Positions 1-5,775 of a DNA stretch of 5,775 nt are shown here, piece after piece (the stretch's first letter is position 1; each line of letters starts with the position of its first letter). The stretch is from an uncultured bacterium. Its GTDB lineage: Bacteria; Cyanobacteriota; Vampirovibrionia; Gastranaerophilales; Gastranaerophilaceae. The notes below the pieces were generated by a model. That model did not search any database, was not told the origin of the DNA, and saw only the letters and a program-made list of their open reading frames with translations. A program made the position numbers and the translations under genes. The DNA is taken from NCBI GenBank assembly GCA_945833895.1, contig CAMAGQ010000104.1:1-5775 (forward strand), given 5' to 3'.

Positions 1-200
1 CTTACTCCCCGTCTTGAATTTACTCCACGCTCACAGAGTTTCGCCAAAACTGCTACGCAGTAGTAGGCTCAATCTGTTCGCTATCCGGACTCGTTTCACT
101 CCGTCCGTACGTAAATTCGCTCCCTCAGAAAGGGAGGGAACTGTGCAAACACTCTGTGTCATGCTGAATTTATTTCAGCATCGCAAAGTTGGGCAAATAA
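1..200. repeat. Structured, GC-richer intergenic repeat cluster (no gene)
   Basis: No convincing gene lies here. The stretch is about 48% GC (87 of 180 bases counted), whereas the start of the adjoining gene is about 32%. It is dense in inverted repeats: GAATTTAC at 16-23 with GTAAATTC at 111-118; CACAGAGT at 32-39 with ACTCTGTG at 151-158; ACTGC/GCAGT at 49-53/57-61; CGGAC/GTCCG at 86-90/103-107; CTCCCT/AGGGAG at 120-125/131-136; and an 8-bp hairpin at 161-181. The first two long-range pairings cross, so both cannot form as simple nested helices. On the minus strand it has many short GCGAA/GTGAA-type motifs, a texture I associate with dispersed intergenic repeats. It could instead be a structured RNA or the remnant of a small non-autonomous element. 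The left edge may be cut by the window. That it is a multicopy repeat is inference. Confidence 0.45.
161..181. repeat. ATGCTGAA / TTCAGCAT hairpin repeat
   Basis: A perfect 8-bp inverted repeat, ATGCTGAA then five bases (TTTAT) then TTCAGCAT, preceded by GTC and followed by C-G. I recognise this short palindrome (GTCATGCTGAA...TTCAGCATC) as a recurrent intergenic element in many unrelated bacterial genomes, where it is often mis-translated as a peptide containing VMLNLFQH. No T-tract follows on either strand, so it is not an obvious intrinsic terminator, although it lies downstream of era. The inverted repeat is seen directly; its dispersed nature is recalled and was not tested. Confidence 0.6.
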
Positions 201-234
201 GGTGAGGAATAATTATCTTTAAATTATCAGCACC
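201..234 (-). terminator. Possible weak terminator hairpin downstream of era
   Basis: Read on the minus strand, a hairpin begins 8 bases after the era stop codon. The outer stem is GGTG/CACC (201-204 with 231-234) and the inner stem ATAATT/AATTAT (209-214 with 222-227), separated by an asymmetric internal loop. The sequence after it on the minus strand is TTATTTG, only a poor U-tract. The position suits an era terminator, but the AT-rich inner stem and weak T-run make this a tentative call. Confidence 0.3.
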
Positions 235-241
235 CAAAAAT

Positions 242-1144
242 CTAACTCTCTTTTTCTTGTTGATAACCGAAGTTTTTCAAACTTTTTTGTTTCTTTCGCC
301 AATCTTTTTCGACTTTAACTTGAAGTTCCAAGTAGACCTTTTTCTCTACGATTTTTTCAAGTTCAAGTCTTGCTTCTGTGCCGATTTTTTTGAGTAAACT
401 TCCGCCTTTACCTATCAAAATCCCTTTTTGGCTTTTATGTTCGCAGTAAATATCAGCGTAAATTCTGTCAATATCTTCTTTTTCCTGATAATTTGTAACC
501 TTCACCGCGACAGAGTGAGGAATTTCATCAGATGTATTAAGGAGAATTTTTTCCCTGATAACCTCTTCCGTAACATCACGCATAGTTTCTTCCGTCACAA
601 CATCGTCAGGGTAAAGAAGTTCCCCTTCGGGTAATTTTTTATAAATATTTTTTATCAAAGTATCAATATTTCTGCCTGTTTTAGCGGAAATTTTCACAAC
701 AGGAAAATTTTGTTCAAAAAGTGTTTTGTAGGTTAATAAATTTTCCTCGATTTTTTCAGGCTTTTTAACCTTATCAACCTTGTTCATAACAATAAGCAGC
801 GGAATATTTGTTTGCAAAAGATTTTGAGCAATCCATTTATCGCCTTTTCCCGCAGGTTCAGAGCCGTCAACAAGAAACAAAATAACATCCGCATCCGGAA
901 CGGCAACTTTCGCTTCATCAAGCAGAAATTCGCCAAGTTTATTCAACGGTTTGTGAACCCCGGGAGTGTCGACAAAAACAATTTGCCCCTCGGGGTTTGT
1001 GAGAATTCCTTTTATTCTTTTTCTTGTTGTTTGTGCCTTATCGGTTGTTATAACAATCTTTTGACCCAAAATTTGGTTCAAAAGCGTTGATTTACCGACA
1101 TTAGGACGACCTATTATTGCAACAAATCCACTTTTCATACACAT
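242..1144 (-). CDS. era: GTPase Era
   Basis: Era is a small cytoplasmic GTPase that binds the 3' end of 16S rRNA and helps 30S subunit maturation. The 300-residue protein is full length for the family. Visible motifs: G1 P-loop GRPNVGKS (12-19), the G2 region with QTTRKRI (38-44), G3 DTPG (59-62), G4 NKVD (121-124), G5 SAK (153-155), the REKIL segment (197-201) opening the C-terminal half, and a type II KH domain with its RNA-binding loop GKGG (245-248) in GILIGKGGSLLKKIG. No key residue is missing. Two starts are possible: ATG at 1144, or ATG at 1138 giving MKSGFVAIIGRP, which matches the beginning of other Era proteins well. Neither has a Shine-Dalgarno sequence. It is transcribed away from its right-hand neighbour and has no co-directional partner in the window. 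The only downstream sequence is the repeat cluster at 1-200. Confidence 0.97.
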   Translation of the reverse strand: MCMKSGFVAIIGRPNVGKSTLLNQILGQKIVITTDKAQTTRKRIKGILTNPEGQIVFVDTPGVHKPLNKLGEFLLDEAKVAVPDADVILFLVDGSEPAGKGDKWIAQNLLQTNIPLLIVMNKVDKVKKPEKIEENLLTYKTLFEQNFPVVKISAKTGRNIDTLIKNIYKKLPEGELLYPDDVVTEETMRDVTEEVIREKILLNTSDEIPHSVAVKVTNYQEKEDIDRIYADIYCEHKSQKGILIGKGGSLLKKIGTEARLELEKIVEKKVYLELQVKVEKDWRKKQKSLKNFGYQQEKES

Positions 1145-1156
1145 ATTGTAACATAA

Positions 1157-1162
1157 ATTATA
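1157..1162 (-). promoter_or_regulatory. Candidate -10 box for era
   Basis: On the minus strand this is a perfect TATAAT. It would place the transcript start near 1150, only about 6 bases before the first ATG (1144) or 12 before the second (1138). No good -35 hexamer lies 16-18 bp upstream; that position is taken by the TACTCTAGAGTA palindrome. The surroundings are very AT-rich, so a chance match is possible. Confidence 0.35.
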
Positions 1163-1180
1163 TAAACTAGCAAAAAATTT

Positions 1181-1192
1181 TACTCTAGAGTA
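1181..1192. promoter_or_regulatory. Perfect 12-bp palindrome in the divergent intergenic region
   Basis: TACTCTAGAGTA is identical to its reverse complement. It sits between the divergent starts of era (1144) and the 1245 gene, about 37 bp from the era start and 52 bp from the other. It overlaps the -35 position of the candidate era promoter, so it could be a dimer-binding operator. I cannot name a regulator. The 100-bp intergenic region holds no convincing rightward -35/-10 pair; TATATA at 1208-1213 is the nearest -10-like sequence. Confidence 0.35.
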
Positions 1193-1235
1193 TTATATTA
1201 TTAGTGATATATATACGTGTAGTTTAAAAAAATAA

Positions 1236-1240
1236 CAGGA
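1236..1240 (+). promoter_or_regulatory. Ribosome-binding site for the 1245 gene
   Basis: CAGGA lies 4 bases (ATAT) before the ATG at 1245. AGGA is a partial Shine-Dalgarno core and the spacing is short but workable. It supports this start, which also gives a clean signal peptide. Confidence 0.55.
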
Positions 1241-1244
1241 ATAT

Positions 1245-3332
1245 ATGAAAAGTAGAAAAAATATTATAATTGCTTGTGCAATGACAATTTTAGGGACATG
1301 TGTAACCTCTGCATTGGCAGAAACAAACAACTTAATTCAAATGGATGTCAGAAAATCATCAGTCGCAGATACCGTTGATGTAACTTTCTATACAACAATG
1401 GATTCTCCAAATTCTGTTGCCACAAGAAAATCAAGTAACAGATACGTCGTTCTTCTTCCAAATACGGCAAGTTCGGCATCTGTAGCCCCAAGTTTCGGTG
1501 CAGTAAGAGATTTGATTACCGATATCGACGTAAAACATGTAAATGACGGCATCGGCGGTTATACAAAGGTTACCTTTGGAACAACAAAACCGATTAATAT
1601 TAAAACCCACATGGCAAAAACAGCACCGCTATCTCAAGCACAAAAAGATGCTCGTGCTCTTATCGCCAAAAACTATACGAATATTGAACAAAAACCTGCG
1701 GTCAAAGCAACTTCCGCAAAACCTGCAACACAAACTAAGCCGACAACTCAAACTCCGTCAGCACAACAACAAAAAACTTCTGCTATGCCTAAGATAATCA
1801 ACATAGATTATCCAAAAGTAAAAAATAATATAATACCTGCTGCGAATAAAAAAATCGCACAGGCAAAACAACCTGAAAAACCTGTAAAACAAACAGTTAA
1901 ACCGAAAAAAGAAACACCTTCGGTAAACTCAATGGAGCAGGGAAGTTCGTATGTACCTAAAATGAAATACGACAACAACGGAAAACGTATTGTAGATTTA
2001 GAACCAAGAGTAAACCACTCAATCACTTCTGAAAGTGCAAAAGTTAACGAAGAAATAAACAATATTGAACAAAATCCTGTCGTTGCACCTGAGGTTGAAG
2101 ATGTAAACACTACAGCAGAAGCCGTTGAAACTCCTGTTGAAGAATCAAAATCTTCAGGATTTCCGTTCTGGATACTTTATACAAGCGGAATAACCGTAAT
2201 TCTCGGAATATTATACCTGATATTTGATGCGGCTAAACATTCGGCAAACAAAGACAAATCACGTCTTGATTCTTTCTTCAACATTTCTGCCCAAAACCAT
2301 ATCAAAAGACGTAAAAAAGAATACTACGAAATTGTTAATAATGAAGAACTTAACTGGCAGGAAAAATACAAGTTATACAACGAAAAAGAAGATGCAAACA
2401 AACCACAAAAGCATATTGCATCAATGTCTTACGTTACCGATATGTCAGGACTTAAAAAGCCTGCAAACTTAGAACAAGCACAATTGACACCTGAACAAGT
2501 TGCAGAAAAAAATCATAATCAGGTTGTTAATGAAAAAGTAAAAGCAAAAATGCTTGAACTTGAAAAATCATACTCAGCACCTTCTGCTGAAAAAGACCTG
2601 ACTCCGGAAGCAAAAGTTCAATCAGAAAATGACGTTATCCTAAAAAGTTTCAACGAAATTAAATTGAAATCTTTCTCAAAGCCAATGTCATTAAAAGAAA
2701 GTCAACGCACATTGATTAGTGCGGATAAAGCCGAATCTCGCAACAAGTCTTATAATGAAGGCAAATTCGTTAAACTTAAAACCACAAAACAAATCAGCAA
2801 CGAACAATCACAACTTGCTGCTACAGATTTAATCAATGCCGGCGATAAATATTTGCCGAAGAAGGGAATAAGAATGAATAAAGAAAGAGAAAGTTATTTG
2901 GTATCATCCGTAGATGAATATATGTCAATTCTTGATACGGAAAAACCAAATCTTACTGAAATGCCTAAAGTAAAAATGCCGACATCTGAAGCAATGGTTC
3001 GCTCGGGAGTATCAAATCCTATTTCGGCTTCCTATTCGCACATTCCGCAAACAACAGTCAAACCTGAACAACACGTTGACGGACTTGTCGTAAAATCAGG
3101 ATATAATATTGATGCTGATAAAGGTTTTTATGTAGTCAATATGGATGGAGTTTCTGCCATAGTCGGAAAAATTAAAGAAAATATCTTTATCTTGAAGAAA
3201 TTCGATAGAGTTGTTGAAAATCCTATTCAAGTTCGCAGAGATGACGGAAATGTTTATATCGTGAAACTTGGCAGATACAAATGTCTGGTTAACGTTGAAA
3301 ACGACAAAATGGGAACACTCATAGAAATCTAG
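1245..3332 (+). CDS. Bitopic envelope protein with AMIN-like periplasmic domain
   Basis: I do not recognise a named family, and the function is unknown. The 695 residues divide clearly. Residues 1-25 are a signal peptide with an ALA cleavage site (23-25). Residues about 30-122 form a beta-rich domain (VDVTFYTT, NRYVVLLPN, ITDIDVKHV, YTKVTFGTT) resembling AMIN domains, which in PilQ secretins and AmiC amidases bind peptidoglycan or localise the protein. Residues 123-305 are a low-complexity Lys/Gln/Pro/Thr linker that turns acidic near the membrane. Residues 306-330 (FPFWILYTSG...) are one membrane helix. Basic residues after it (KHSANKDK, KRRKK at 354-358) place the C-terminal part in the cytoplasm. 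Residues 360-610 are charged and mostly helical or disordered. Residues 611-695 are a small beta-rich module with an apparent internal repeat. The overall topology resembles FimV-type polar or pilus organisers, by analogy only. It leads a probable two-gene operon with the binding-protein gene 9 bp downstream. Confidence 0.85.
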   Translation: MKSRKNIIIACAMTILGTCVTSALAETNNLIQMDVRKSSVADTVDVTFYTTMDSPNSVATRKSSNRYVVLLPNTASSASVAPSFGAVRDLITDIDVKHVNDGIGGYTKVTFGTTKPINIKTHMAKTAPLSQAQKDARALIAKNYTNIEQKPAVKATSAKPATQTKPTTQTPSAQQQKTSAMPKIINIDYPKVKNNIIPAANKKIAQAKQPEKPVKQTVKPKKETPSVNSMEQGSSYVPKMKYDNNGKRIVDLEPRVNHSITSESAKVNEEINNIEQNPVVAPEVEDVNTTAEAVETPVEESKSSGFPFWILYTSGITVILGILYLIFDAAKHSANKDKSRLDSFFNISAQNHIKRRKKEYYEIVNNEELNWQEKYKLYNEKEDANKPQKHIASMSYVTDMSGLKKPANLEQAQLTPEQVAEKNHNQVVNEKVKAKMLELEKSYSAPSAEKDLTPEAKVQSENDVILKSFNEIKLKSFSKPMSLKESQRTLISADKAESRNKSYNEGKFVKLKTTKQISNEQSQLAATDLINAGDKYLPKKGIRMNKERESYLVSSVDEYMSILDTEKPNLTEMPKVKMPTSEAMVRSGVSNPISASYSHIPQTTVKPEQHVDGLVVKSGYNIDADKGFYVVNMDGVSAIVGKIKENIFILKKFDRVVENPIQVRRDDGNVYIVKLGRYKCLVNVENDKMGTLIEI

Positions 3333-3341
3333 TTTTGAATA

Positions 3342-4508
3342 ATGAAGAAAACAATTATTGTATTTTGCAGTCTGCTTGCGATTTTACTTGCAAGCGGATT
3401 GTATATAAATAATCACCACCACGGGCAAAATAAACAAGTTACCGTTCAATTTGCATCGTGGGGTTCTGAATCTGAACTTAAAATCTTAAAACCCGTTTTG
3501 AAAGATTTTGAAAAAGAAAATCCTGAAATTAAAATAGATTTCCTGCACATTCCGCAGAATTATTTTCAAAAAATTCACCTACTGATTGCCTCAAATACGG
3601 CCCCTGATGTTATTTTTATCAATAATCAATACCTGCCGATTTACGCAAACGCAAATTGCCTTGAAGATTTAACACCTTACAACAAAGATTTTTCATTCGA
3701 CAAATTTTTCGATAAATCTATTCAGGCAATGACCTATAAGAACAAAATTTACGCCGTTCCAAGAGATATTTCAACACTTGTAATTTTCTATAACAAAGAT
3801 ATTTTTGATAGGTACAATGTTGCTTATCCTAAAAATAACTGGACTTATGACGAATTTTTACAAACCGCACAAAAATTAACCCACACTCCGGAGGTTTACG
3901 GAATATCTTTTGAAGAAGAACCGTTGTTTTATTTGCCATATTTGATGAGTTTCGGGCTGGAAAGCATTCCGCGATACGATGATAAAACAACTCAAATCGG
4001 ATTAAAAGTGTACGCTGACTTGAGAAACAAATACCATATTGCACCATTAAAAACAGACTCTGCAAGTGCAACAATGGCTCAAATGTTTTTACAGCAAAAA
4101 CTTGCAATGCACTTAACAGGACGCTGGCTTGTGCCAAAATACAGACAAGATGCAAAATTCAGGTGGGATGTCGCAGGATTTCCAAAAGGCAGTGCGGGAA
4201 GTATTACACCTATTGATGTTTCAGGCTGGGCAATAACAAAAACTTCTAAACATAAAAAAGAAGCCCTGAAATTAATTCAATACCTTTCATCTGAAAAATC
4301 TTCAAAAATATACACCCAAAGCGGTTTAATCGTTCCCGCAAGAATTGATGCGGCAACCTCCGAGGCATTTCTTGACGATAATTCTCCGCAAAACGCGAAA
4401 GTTTTTGTCGATGCGATAAAAACCTCTGTTCCAACCCCCGTAAGTATTGATTATAGAGAGAAATTGGACGAATTAAAGAAAAAAACGGAATATCTTTTCA
4501 ACAAATAA
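3342..4508 (+). CDS. Family 1 extracellular solute-binding protein (ABC transporter, sugar type)
   Basis: The 388-residue protein has the usual length and pattern of MalE/UgpB-type periplasmic binding proteins, which capture a solute and hand it to an ABC importer. Residues 4-20 are hydrophobic after MKK, with a possible signal peptidase I site near ASG (17-19). There is no lipobox: Cys9 lies too early. The mature part opens with VTVQFASWGSESE (33-45), then APDVIFIN (87-94), YAVPRDISTLVIFYNKDIF (137-155), WTYDEFLQTAQKLT (167-180), LAMHLTGRW (254-262), VSGWAITKTSKHKKEALKLI (293-312) and SGLIVPAR (327-334), all typical of the family. The ligand cannot be read from sequence; sugar or glycerol phosphate is usual. 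The start is 9 bp after the preceding stop with no clear Shine-Dalgarno sequence, which suggests translational coupling. No permease or ATPase gene is nearby, so its transporter is encoded elsewhere or it serves as a sensor. Confidence 0.9.
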   Translation: MKKTIIVFCSLLAILLASGLYINNHHHGQNKQVTVQFASWGSESELKILKPVLKDFEKENPEIKIDFLHIPQNYFQKIHLLIASNTAPDVIFINNQYLPIYANANCLEDLTPYNKDFSFDKFFDKSIQAMTYKNKIYAVPRDISTLVIFYNKDIFDRYNVAYPKNNWTYDEFLQTAQKLTHTPEVYGISFEEEPLFYLPYLMSFGLESIPRYDDKTTQIGLKVYADLRNKYHIAPLKTDSASATMAQMFLQQKLAMHLTGRWLVPKYRQDAKFRWDVAGFPKGSAGSITPIDVSGWAITKTSKHKKEALKLIQYLSSEKSSKIYTQSGLIVPARIDAATSEAFLDDNSPQNAKVFVDAIKTSVPTPVSIDYREKLDELKKKTEYLFNK

Positions 4509-4517
4509 GCAAAAAAA

Positions 4518-4537
4518 AACGACCGGAAAAAGTCGTT
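4518..4537 (-). terminator. Intrinsic terminator of the leftward gene
   Basis: AACGAC (4518-4523) pairs with GTCGTT (4532-4537) around an 8-base loop. Just outside it, on the left, is an A-run (4511-4519) that reads as a long U-tract on the minus strand. The orientation therefore fits termination of the gene ending at 4601, about 64 bases upstream in the transcript. On the plus strand no T-run follows, so the rightward pair ending at 4508 has no comparable terminator of its own here. Confidence 0.75.
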
Positions 4538-4600
4538 GGAAAATCAATAGGAAAAAGGGAAAGGAAATTTTTTATATGAAAAATCTTTTTTTGTTCAAAT

Positions 4601-5677
4601 CTATGCGTTGAAGGTTTTGAATGAACTGTCAACGTTCTTAGAAATAACTTTCTTAACTGAATCGATTTCTGTTGAAATTGCGTTTTCTTCTGTATCTAAC
4701 TGTTTCAATCTCAATTCTAAGTTCTTATCCTGACCTTGAATAATTTCAATCTTTGCGTTAATCGCTTCTATATCTTGGTCATATTTTGCTTTGTTGTAGT
4801 TGTATTGGTTCATAGCATCGTTGTATGCTCTGTCATCGTTTTCAGTTGTTGTTGTCAAACCGTATTCAGTGTAAAGTTCATTACCGTAAGCATCTGTTTT
4901 AATAGAACCGTCTGAATTTGTTTCATAGATATAGATGTTAATATAACGACCTGAAGTATCTTGGTCAACACGTGCTGTAGCGTTCTTAATCTCTCTTGTT
5001 TCGGTTGTAGTACCGTAAACGTAAGACTTGATACCTGATAATGATGCACTTGTTTTGTCGCTATAGTCTGCTTCATCAACCTGTTGTTTGTTGTAAAATA
5101 CCGGTTCAAAAGAGCCTGTTGTCGGGTTCTTTTGGTATCTTACGTACCAATCCTGGTCGCCGTATTTTTCTTGTAACAATGACAAGTAAGTATTTTCCAT
5201 AGTCAAAATATCTTGAACTTCTGCACTTTCCAAAGTTGACAAATACGGATCGCTTTGGATATCAGGATCTTCAACAGAAGCGTTCGGGTTCATTGCTCTC
5301 AATTTTGTTGAACCTACGTAGAATGAAACATTTCCGGCTTCGTCAACTTTTTTGGTAGTAACGACAGAACCGTTAGAAACAACGCTTTCTGTTTCGTAAG
5401 ATTGAGTGTAGTTCAAAATATATAAACCGTTTTGTTTTGCAACTAAAGAGTTGATTGTATTAGTTTCTGAGCCGTCTACAAATGTGTAAGTAGTTTTTGA
5501 GTAATCTTCGCTTGATGGCGGAGTTGGAACTACTAAATTACACAATTGGCTATAGTAGTTAGAAGATTCGTTTGATAATGTTGTTCTTTGTTGGTTAATT
5601 TGTTGTCCTTCGTATTCAACATTATTTTTTCTTGCTGTCAGACTTAAAAATCTAGCCTGTGATGCTGCCATACCCAT
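4601..5677 (-). CDS. Uncharacterised filament-like/surface protein with helical termini
   Basis: No function can be assigned. The 358-residue protein begins MGMAASQARFLSLTARK and continues in a helix to about residue 46 (VEYEGQQINQQRTTLSNESS). The middle (about 60-280) is rich in Thr, Ser, Asn, Tyr and Asp with predicted beta content (TYTFVDGSET, GNVSFYVGST, SGRYINIYIYETNSDGS). The C-terminus (284-357) is a long charged coiled coil ending ISKNVDSSFKTFNA. Helical ends around a variable beta core is the plan of flagellins, hook-associated proteins and some type III secreted proteins, but I see no true flagellin signature. There is no Sec signal peptide or membrane segment; export, if any, would use another route. 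I recall similar N-termini, often in several paralogues, in Gastranaerophilales genomes. The start is supported by AAAGGG 8 bases upstream. An ATG at 5694 is out of frame. The gene appears monocistronic. Confidence 0.8.
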   Translation of the reverse strand: MGMAASQARFLSLTARKNNVEYEGQQINQQRTTLSNESSNYYSQLCNLVVPTPPSSEDYSKTTYTFVDGSETNTINSLVAKQNGLYILNYTQSYETESVVSNGSVVTTKKVDEAGNVSFYVGSTKLRAMNPNASVEDPDIQSDPYLSTLESAEVQDILTMENTYLSLLQEKYGDQDWYVRYQKNPTTGSFEPVFYNKQQVDEADYSDKTSASLSGIKSYVYGTTTETREIKNATARVDQDTSGRYINIYIYETNSDGSIKTDAYGNELYTEYGLTTTTENDDRAYNDAMNQYNYNKAKYDQDIEAINAKIEIIQGQDKNLELRLKQLDTEENAISTEIDSVKKVISKNVDSSFKTFNA

Positions 5678-5685
5678 AGTATTGA

Positions 5686-5691
5686 CCCTTT
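5686..5691 (-). promoter_or_regulatory. Ribosome-binding site for the filament-like gene
   Basis: AAAGGG on the minus strand lies 8 bases before the ATG at 5677. AAGG can pair with the 16S anti-Shine-Dalgarno sequence, and this fixes the chosen start. Confidence 0.5.
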
Positions 5692-5701
5692 CATCTTGTT
5701 T

Positions 5702-5730
5702 CCTATATTTTATATATCGGCAAGTGTGAA
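5702..5730 (-). promoter_or_regulatory. Candidate sigma-70-type promoter of the filament-like gene
   Basis: On the minus strand, TTCACA (5725-5730; 5 of 6 to TTGACA) and TATAGG (5702-5707; 4 of 6 to TATAAT) are separated by exactly 17 bp. The predicted start near 5695 leaves an 18-base leader containing the AAAGGG ribosome-binding site. Other -10-like sequences occur in the same AT-rich run (TATAAA), so the exact -10 is uncertain. Confidence 0.4.
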
Positions 5731-5758
5731 AGGTTTCTTTAATATTTTGAAGGATGGC

Positions 5759-5775
5759 TGTTACATTTTGTTACA
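5759..5775. repeat. TGTTACA direct repeat pair, 10-bp period
   Basis: TGTTACA at 5759-5765 is repeated at 5769-5775 with a TTT spacer, giving a period of one DNA helical turn. It lies about 30 bp upstream of the candidate -35 of the leftward gene, where an activator might bind. The array may continue beyond the window edge. A regulatory role is inference. Confidence 0.4.

Noticed and set aside
14..205. A 63-codon open frame on the plus strand in the left flank.
   Set aside because: It runs through several inverted repeats and ends in the VMLNLFQH-type translation of a palindromic repeat. It has no ribosome-binding site and no recognisable domain.
1808..2110. Minus-strand open frame of 100 codons with hydrophobic character.
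   Set aside because: It is antisense to the linker of the bitopic protein; its hydrophobic residues come from the complement of Lys/Glu codons. No start signals.
3342..3401. Lipoprotein signal on the binding protein because of Cys9.
   Set aside because: The hydrophobic stretch before Cys9 is only about five residues, and the preceding residues (IVF) do not fit a lipobox. No Cys follows the hydrophobic segment.
3829..4155. Minus-strand open frame of 108 codons.
   Set aside because: It lies wholly inside the well-supported binding-protein gene on the other strand and shows no family resemblance.
4576..4611. Tiny plus-strand frame (MKNLFLFKSMR) after a purine-rich run resembling a ribosome-binding site.
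   Set aside because: Only 11 codons, overlapping the end of the leftward gene, with no promoter seen. The purine-rich run is probably chance in an AT-rich spacer.
1..5775. CRISPR array, tRNA or rRNA genes, insertion sequence or transposase.
   Set aside because: No regularly spaced repeats, no tRNA-like cloverleaf or CCA-type ends recognised, no rRNA sequence, and no transposase motifs in any frame.

Overview
The window is AT-rich bacterial DNA with four confident protein-coding genes. The organism is most likely a diderm gut-type bacterium of the non-photosynthetic cyanobacterial lineage (Melainabacteria/Vampirovibrionia, order Gastranaerophilales). This rests mainly on the leftward gene at 4601-5677, whose N-terminus (MGMAASQARFLSLTARK) I recall from uncharacterised protein families of that group. 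The diderm guess is supported by an AMIN-like exported protein and by a binding protein with an export signal but no lipobox. The taxonomic call is recognition from memory and has not been tested by a search.

Layout, left to right. Positions 1-200 are non-coding, close to 48% GC against roughly one third in the adjoining gene, and full of inverted repeats; this looks like a dispersed intergenic repeat cluster. Next comes era on the minus strand (242-1144), the ribosome-assembly GTPase, with all its G motifs and its KH domain intact. A 100-bp divergent intergenic region (1145-1244) holds a perfect 12-bp palindrome and a consensus -10 box placed so close to era that its mRNA may be almost leaderless. 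Rightward from it run two closely spaced genes. The first (1245-3332) encodes a 695-residue bitopic membrane protein: signal peptide, AMIN-like periplasmic domain, long Lys/Gln/Pro linker, one membrane helix, and a large cytoplasmic part ending in a small beta-rich module. The second (3342-4508), 9 bp downstream, encodes a family 1 extracellular solute-binding protein of the sugar ABC transporter type. No permease or ATPase gene is in the window.

The rightward pair converges on a leftward gene (4601-5677) for a 358-residue protein with helical termini and a Thr/Ser/Asn/Tyr-rich middle, an architecture like that of secreted filament or surface proteins. It has its own plausible promoter, ribosome-binding site and intrinsic terminator. 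The window ends, upstream of that gene, in a pair of TGTTACA direct repeats exactly 10 bp apart.

Era is housekeeping. The other three genes all look like envelope or export genes, but nothing in the sequence ties them into one pathway. The most unusual parts are the bitopic AMIN protein next to an orphan binding protein, and the filament-like protein.
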